Shown here: piece after piece, positions 57,151-64,000 of the stretch | Layout of the letters: every line of letters starts with the position of its first letter | How positions within the stretch are numbered: position 1 is the stretch's first letter | Source of the DNA: Gymnothorax reevesii | Lineage: Eukaryota > Chordata > Actinopteri > Anguilliformes > Muraenidae | Direction: 5' to 3' | NCBI GenBank assembly: GCA_029721435.1 | Contig: CM056573.1 | Span: 151,921,947-151,985,946, forward strand | DNA: 64,000 bases | Program-made: the position numbers and the translations under genes | The notes under the pieces: model-generated | What the model was told of the DNA's origin: nothing | What the model saw: the letters and a program-made list of their open reading frames with translations, nothing else | Database searches by the model: none

Positions 57151-60100
57151 TCAGTTAAGTGCATTCCATAACATTTCTGCATACGCACAAGATAGGTTAC
57201 AAGGAAGAGCAATTACGCGCAACCTAGGTTGCAAGGATATGCAATTTATAACTAAATTTCTCTCACACAGGTGTCAGCTTCTAGTTGGCTGTCTATTCAA
57301 AGATGATGCAATGAACAATTTGCTAACTAGCACACTAAAGCTTTTCACCATTGAAGTAATAAGTTACACGTGAGCTACTTGTCATAGAAACTTGAATTTA
57401 AAGGCAAAAAGCCTTAGCATGCTAACTAGCTAATTATTAATCTTATTGACTTGAACAGACCACCACCTAGAAGCTTTTGCTTTTTTCCATTATCCAAATA
57501 ATACGACGCTAAAAGCTATGGGATAAAAAAAATTCAAACTCCTGAGCCCAAGATGTCTAATTTATGAAACGTTTAGAAATGCTCATTTATTCCTCATTGA
57601 ATGCTCAGAATAAATGAAAGTGACTACTCTCGTTTCATTGATGTGATATCTGTGGGCTTACTCAGAGGAGATCCTCTATGCCTCACTGCGCCGTGGCCAT
57701 ATAGTCCCAGTGAGGATCAAAATCTCAGAAAGTTTTATTTCCAATTACAAACAATGAGATTAATCTCAAGTAATCTTAATTTATATCTTTTCTTTTTCAT
57801 CAAATTTTGTATGGAAAATAACATCCTTTTTTTTGCAACATGAAAATGCTCGGTGCGCAAGTACGCAACAATGATAGCAGAAATGCATGGCTAGACAAAT
57901 AAGTATGGCAGATCTACGGAGACATGCAACCACACAGTCCTGAACCTAGTCCACTATTTTTAGTCGAAGTTTTTAGCATTTTGACTCCGATATCATTTAT
58001 AATTAAATTATAAAGGGTGGTAGAAGATAGGGTTCAGCATACCAAGTTTTTGTTGGTCATGGATTCTCTCGACGTGACATTGTCAGATGCAGATAACTCG
58101 GCAGGGAAATGATTTTATGTCACTCCAGTTTGATTTCACATTGTGAATTGTGATTATTTCTCAAATGATTCATGATCTTGCAGATTACTTTCTGCCAATA
58201 CACCCCTGCATCATTTCACAGTAAAATGTACACTAATACTTGACGAAAAGAAATAAATAGCTCAAAGTAAATCATAAGTGGAATTTTATCTATTATAAAC
58301 AATAAATACAATTTCTGTGAATGGAATTGCCTGTTTTCATAAGCAAAAAATCAACACCCCTACATGTATATGAAGTGGCTGAAATGTTTTTTAATACTGT
58401 GTGGTGAATCTGTGTTAGACTTCAGCATAACACTGGTTAGTGATATTAGCATGTTGTGCTTGAGGAAAATGTGCCTCATGTCCATATGTAATTTGGCAAA
58501 TGAGTATTCTTTGCAGTGAATATGCCTTTATGTTAGTGTGTTGCAGCTGGAATGTATCCTTGGTTCTCAAACTTGTTTGGCAGCATCCTCTTGCCTATGG
58601 TCAGACTTTGGTTCAAAAATCTATGGTTGCACCGCTCTTCTCTTTTGGAGCCATGTTTCTCCAAGAGCTAACGTTCAACATTTTCCATGGTAGTTCGTAG
58701 CCATACTTGCATCAGCACACCATGCAGAACAGGAAAGTGGGGGCGGGGTGGGGTGAACAGTGGCTCATTTTCTTAAAAAGGACCAGGCACTCAAACCGGC
58801 CATACTGAACAGGGCTGTTTAGAAAAAGGTGAGATGGGTGCCAAAATGAGTGATTAAATTGAGTCTATCATGCCATCAAAAGGTAATGTTGAAATTGAAG
58901 TTGGTGAAACAGAAATGGTCCTATTCAGCACTATTTTGCCAGAATTGAAGGTTCCCTGACATTAAATGGGCTGACATTGACATTTACAACTTGCTATGGT
59001 ATTTTTTCGAAAATACGAAAACATGAAACATGAAAACGAAGATGCAAACGCTTTTCCGTGAAAATGGAATGTTTTTAAACTATTTCGGATTAATTGAATT
59101 TATCGGGAACGCCCCCCTTCAAAATGTTATATGGCAACTGATGTCACGCAAGGCAGCCAGCTGGTCAGATCTCGATCGCTCTACAATGAAATGTACATAC
59201 ACGACGCTTTATTTGCCATAGCTAGCTGACAGACGCTTACAAAAAACCACTGTTGGACTACCATAATATTCATCACCAAAAAACTATAGTATGACTGTAA
59301 TAATTGTATGGTTTATTTTTTGGAACGCACGGTATTAATTTGAGTGTTACTATTGACATATTGTTGGGCTATGGAGTTACATTAGGGACAAAAGTTTTGT
59401 ACTTAAAAAAACAAAATTTGAAACTGAAAATTCATGCGTTGATCTTGAATTTTGAAAAATATAACAATGTATTCAAAATAAAAATAAGTGTATGAAACGT
59501 TTTTCCAGGTTAAATATAATTTTGATTCACTTTGGTAATGTTTTTGAATAAATTATTTATTTTCACTTTTATAAATATTTTTGACATTTGGGGTCTTATT
59601 TTTTTCAGTTGCATGTTATATCTTTTCAGATTCAGATCTTATTTATTACAGTTTCAGATCTTGTTTTTTCAATTTCAAATCCTTTTTTCAGTTTCAGTTT
59701 TTTTTTTCAGTTTCCAATCTGTTTTTTGAATTTCAGACTTTTGACCCTGATGCGGCGTTGGGGGCGTGGTATCAACTGAGCTGGGCGTGGAATTATGAGT
59801 GACAGCTGAACAAAGAGGCTTGGAACCTTCCCCAGTGACAGTGCCTTCAGGGAACGTAGGAACTAAAATGCATGTAACTCAAAATTTATATATGCCATAT
59901 TCATGTGGTTGGCATCATGAGTCAACGTTATGCCTATGATGAGCCAGTTAGCTATAAGGCAGCAGCTAACGTCTGCACTAGGCTAGACGGCAGCTGAAAG
60001 TTTAAGCAAAGTTGTGACATTTAAATTCCCATGGAAATGGCGACACAGAGGAGAAAACTAACAATAAGGACAGGCAGTTGCCCAGCACTAAGCTGAAGAC

Positions 60101-60155
60101 AGGTGGAAAGAATGACGGCGAGAGCAGTCAGCACTTTTGTGTGTGTCACCTTGTG
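57151..60155. other. No gene recognised
   Basis: AT-rich. 59620-59745 is a low-complexity stretch of repeated TTTCAGTTTCAGAT and TTTCAATTTCAAAT. 58740-58757 is G-rich simple sequence. Confidence 0.45.
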
Positions 60156-60163
60156 TTCTGAAT

Positions 60164-61315
60164 AGGGCTGTCGCGTTAATTAATCGCGATTAAGTTAAGC
60201 GCAATAAAAGTAACTGCCACTAAGAGGCAGACTGACGTGATTGCTTATTAATTTTCTATAACACCTAATGCGGTCATTTGAAATGTTTCCGGGAAGAAAA
60301 CTGTGATTTGAAGTCCATTACCAGCGAGGTTGGACAGCCTCCATCGCCTTGGCATAATTAGCTAACCTTAAATCAATTCCCGTGTACTTTGCCTGACTTG
60401 CAATCAAGCCATTTATTCAGCCAACTGACAAATCAAAACCAAAATGTGGTCTATAATGATTAAGAAGAGATAATGAGAAGCAGACAGACCTAACCAGGCT
60501 GCCGTGTTATATTGAAAGATTTTCAAATTCGTTATCAATTTACATGTCACGTTCTATACGCTTAAACAAAATGTTTTCCACCTTCACTGTTGGTTATTTA
60601 GATGCTCAAAAATCGAGTGCTATGAGTTACATTATTTTAAATTACTTTTGTTCAATTATCTAATAAAAAATGCCTCAAATTTGCGGCAAAGATTCGCCTG
60701 AACGTTGATTGCCAAATCTTCAGTGCATTTGACTATTTCCTGCAATGCAAACGTATTCTCTCTCACATTCATGTTCGGTATGCTTCACAAAATGTTTTCC
60801 ACTTCACGTAGCCTATGTTTTTAAGCTCTTAAAACCAGGGCCATCTTTGAATAACTTTTTTTTTTTAGAAATATCTTTAATAATGCATACAAAATTCCTT
60901 GATGAAAGGTGGAATTCAGAGGTCTGCTATCTATTCAGATTATTGACATTTTTTCAATCTAACTCGGCAACCTGGTTAGGTCCGTCTGCTTCTCATTATC
61001 ACTTCTTAATCATTATAGGCCATATTTTGATTTTGATTTGTCAGTTGGCTGAATAAATGGCTTGATTGCAAGTCAGGCAAAGTACACGGGAAATGATTTA
61101 AGGTGAGCTAATTATGCCAAGGCGATGTAGGCTGTCCAACCTCGCAGGTAATTAGTGGACTCCAAATCACAGTTTCCCTCTCGGAAGCATTTCAAATGAC
61201 CGCATTAGGTATGTGTCATTGAAAACGTAAAAAGCAAGAAAGTCTGTCTGCCTCATAGTGGCAGTTACTGTTATTGCGCTTAAATTAATTGCGAGTAATT
61301 GACGCGACAGCCCTA
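60164..61315. mobile_element. Long-TIR hAT-type non-autonomous element
   Basis: Inverted ends of about 330 bp (60164-60495 and 60985-61315), starting TAGGGCTGTCGCGTTAAT. A perfect 8-bp duplication GTTCTGAA lies at 60156-60163 and 61316-61323. The loop of about 490 bp has no recognised coding sequence. End sequence and duplication length both indicate hAT. Confidence 0.93.
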
Positions 61316-61599
61316 GTTCTGAAGTTCTGAAGTGAGCACTAGCCGAATCACAGTGCACGTGAATATTAAGTAGCAACATGCCATTGTGTACTATACAGAG
61401 TGAAGTGAATAAAGTAGCAATGAGTTAGAGTTATCATATTAAGTAGTTGTGTGCCTATGCACTTTCTGTTACTGTAGATTCTCATACTGTAGATTATTAT
61501 ACTCGTGACATGTAGACTTAAAATGTGATTTTTTTTAATCCCCTGGGGAAAATTATACCGGGGCACTGCTGACCAATACTGGGGCACGTGCCCCAGTAA

Positions 61600-62170
61600 A
61601 ATATGTCTGGTTCCGCCAATGGTCTGGACTCTGTGGTGGCCAATGATGTCTCATGCTCCCTAAACCACTCTCACAATTTTAGCCTGATAAATCCTGGCAC
61701 TGTCATCTTGTCTGTGCCATCAGGGAAGAAAAAATTCCATCAGTAGAAAAACCTCGTCATTCAATATATTCAGGTAGTCAGCTGACCTCACTTTTTTGGG
61801 CACCTATAATTTCAGAACCTAGACCTGACTAACTGACGCAACCTTAGATCATGACATTGCCCCCACAGCCTTGTACAGTAGGCACTAGGCATGATGGATG
61901 CTTCACTTCTACCACCTCTTTTCTTGCCCTGATGTGCCCATCACTAAAGAACAGGGTCAATCTGCACTCATCAAACCACATGACCTTTTACCACTGGTCA
62001 AAAGTCCAATCTTTATGCTCCCAAGCAAACTGAAGCCTTTTTTCTCATGAGCCTCAATGATAAGTGGTTTTCTGAAGGCTACACAGCTGTTTAGTCTCAA
62101 TCCCCGGAATTGCAAAAAATAGTCCCTGCTTGCTCTAACGTGTAAGTGCACATGCACAGTTGATTCGTCT
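61600..62170 (-). mobile_element. Tc1-like transposase relic (fifth family)
   Basis: The minus strand reads KPLIIEAHEKKGFSLLGSIK, a decayed form of the segment before the first catalytic Asp, and near 61625 HWPPQSPD from the segment before the catalytic Glu. Frames shift repeatedly. Inverted ends were not found. Confidence 0.6.
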
Positions 62171-63224
62171 CTGGGTTTGTTACAGGCCGTGCAATTTATG
62201 TTAGTTTATTTCTGGTGAAAATGTATCGACTTGAAAGTGCTGAGGTGTGAAGTTTTGCGGGAATGTGACGTTTTCGATATCGAGTTGCTGGTTATTTGAA
62301 AAAGGTAGACATCTGACAAACTTTTGTTAAAGCTTGGCCGTTTTCCTTGGTAGGCCTGTGTATGATGCACAAATATTGAACATGCGGGACTTCCAATCAG
62401 AGTGGAAGAGAGAATTCAATCAAATCCATAAGGATAGAGGGTAAGAGATTAATGTTGTGTCAAGGTTGTGGTTTTTGGTCATGTTTATATTCAGGTTCAG
62501 TGTTCATGATTTTGTCTTTTATATGTTCTTTTTGGTTATTGTTATACTCAGGTTTTTGGTTCATTCCATTTTTCAGTTCCATTGCACTTGTCTCCCTTGT
62601 CTTGTGATCGAGTTGGTTCAGTCTGTCTTCCCTGTCTGCGTGCTCACTGACTTTGGGAGATTTAAATGAATTCCGGTGTTTAAAATATTCCTTCGATTCT
62701 CGTTTTCCTCCTTCACCTTTCTGTTCTGATTACTAACAACACTAACATTTGTATTTTGTATCATAGTCTACTAACACAACTAATCCCTGTACATAAGATT
62801 ACTTACTTACAAACGAGAACTCTAGTTTAATATGTAAAGTTGCACTGCTACTAACTCCCTCTCCGCAATCGCCCTGTTCTATACTCCGCCTCTTAGCCTG
62901 TTTCTGTCCTCTCCTGAGCTTCAGCGAGACCTCTCGCACGTGCTTAATCACTCTCCTGCGCTCGTTATCTGTGCACGTAGAACTCCTGGACCGGAGCTGT
63001 TTAAATCTCGGGCTGTTTGTGTGATTCCCGTTCGTGTTTTGTCTTTCGCCAATTTCCATGATTAGGGCTTCCCTCATGTGATTCTCCCGTTGTAATTTCT
63101 CTGATTCTCTACACCTAATTCCTGTATAGCAGGGACGGGCAACGAGGGCCGTATCTGTCCCTGGTTTTCACGCCAACTTCTGGGCTTTAATTAGTTGATT
63201 ATCTAAATTTGCCAAACTATTCAT
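62171..63224. other. No gene; fish-type dispersed repeat near the right
   Basis: 63128-63224 (GCAGGGACGGGCAACGAGG, then TGGTTTTCACGCCAAC) resembles a common fish dispersed repeat and is interrupted by the hAT end at 63225. Confidence 0.4.
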
Positions 63225-64000
63225 TAGGGGTGTCACGATTCACCTATCCCACGATTCGATTTGAATCTCGATTCAAGGCCTTCGATTCCATTCATTTCGG
63301 TTCGATTCACCTTCATTAAAGACAAAGTCAAAGTACAGAATAATATAATTTTACTTTGGCAACTAATGCTCAGCCAGTCTCACTGTCACTCACAGTGAAC
63401 ATGCAATAAAGATGCATTCAGAAAAACCTTACAAGTTTCCGTTATCACTATACGTCATAATGTCACATGTGACAGTACAAAAACCAGTAGTCTACTTGAG
63501 AATAAGAAGTTAAGAACAGTCCTTTTAGTAGGCTTACACTGGTTTAGTTTAGCAACAAGGAACATTGAACAAGAAATACTGTCTAGTAAATTAAGATTAT
63601 GATTCACTTTACTTCACCCAGCTAGCTAGCTAATTTGCTGCTAACCTACCAGTGTTAAATTCTCACCAGTGTACCTGGAGTTAGGTTCTGTCTAACTGTT
63701 CGCTTGATAACTTGCGCACAAAATAATGGATTTCCTCTCAAAACTGCGACTTGATTAGTATCGGTTTCGACAACTGCATGCGTGTGTGCCACCAACCATG
63801 ACAGGGCGAAATGGTTAAATAGCTATACTAAAAGACACATGCGTTTCTACTCAGTTGACGCTCAGGAAATTGAGCAATGGCGAAAAGTAAAAATCTGACG
63901 CGTGCCACACGCTGCCAGTGGGCTTTGCTCCATTGAAATTGATGTAACCAATTTTTTTACGCGCGTCTCACGGTTACAGACATTAAATGAAATATGTGAA
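63225..64000. mobile_element. Left end of a hAT element, cut by the window
   Basis: TAGGGGTGTCACGATTCACC followed by repeated CGATTCGATTTGAATCTCGA is a typical hAT terminus. The other end and any transposase lie outside the window. Confidence 0.6.

Overview
The window looks like ray-finned (teleost) fish nuclear DNA. It has no prokaryotic gene organisation. It holds one convincing host gene, a 1134-residue C2H2 zinc-finger protein encoded in one long exon (minus strand, 25491-28895), surrounded by a dense and often nested set of transposable elements of types common in fish. These are BEL/Pao and Gmr1-type Ty3/Gypsy retrotransposons, CR1/L2-group and RTE-like LINEs, several Tc1-like families, PIF/Harbinger, hAT and a tRNA-derived SINE. 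The species cannot be named from the sequence.

Layout. 1-3.2 kb: decayed BEL/Pao element (gag, protease, RT, RNase H), plus strand. 4.2-5.9 kb: PIF/Harbinger remnant with convergent transposase and SANT-like genes. 6.56-8.16 kb: nearly intact DD34E Tc1 (copy 1). 8.6-13.2 kb: LINE tail abutting a minus-strand Gmr1-type element in which integrase precedes reverse transcriptase and gag carries a SCAN-like region. 13.2-17.2 kb: a second Tc1 family fused to the 5' half of a CR1/L2-group LINE. 21.7-23.3 kb and 31.7-33.3 kb: Tc1 copies 2 and 3. 25.5-28.95 kb: zinc-finger gene. 34.4-34.9 kb: RTE-like LINE 3' end. 35.9-41.35 kb: a third Tc1 family holding a hAT element with an exact 8-bp target duplication, which holds a further TIR element. 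A small TIR element sits separately in the same Tc1. 41.9-46 kb: inverted and direct repeats with two nested TIR elements. 46.2-49.8 kb: satellite-like DNA, including an array of palindromic heads and roughly 295-bp cores. 50.5 kb: SINE. 53.4-53.7 kb: possible THAP-domain relic. 56.6 kb and 61.6-62.2 kb: two more Tc1 relics. 60.16-61.32 kb: long-TIR hAT-type element with a perfect 8-bp duplication. 63.2 kb to the end: left end of another hAT.

Almost all element genes are broken by stops, frameshifts, deletions or lost catalytic residues. Any current activity would need proteins supplied from elsewhere in the genome. The zinc-finger exon has a good 3' splice site upstream and an in-frame stop before its ATG, so translation starts in this exon and upstream exons would be untranslated. 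The points most worth a second look are the Gmr1-type element with its SCAN-like gag, the hairpin-headed tandem-core array at 47.65-49.0 kb, and the multi-level nest at 35.9-41.35 kb.
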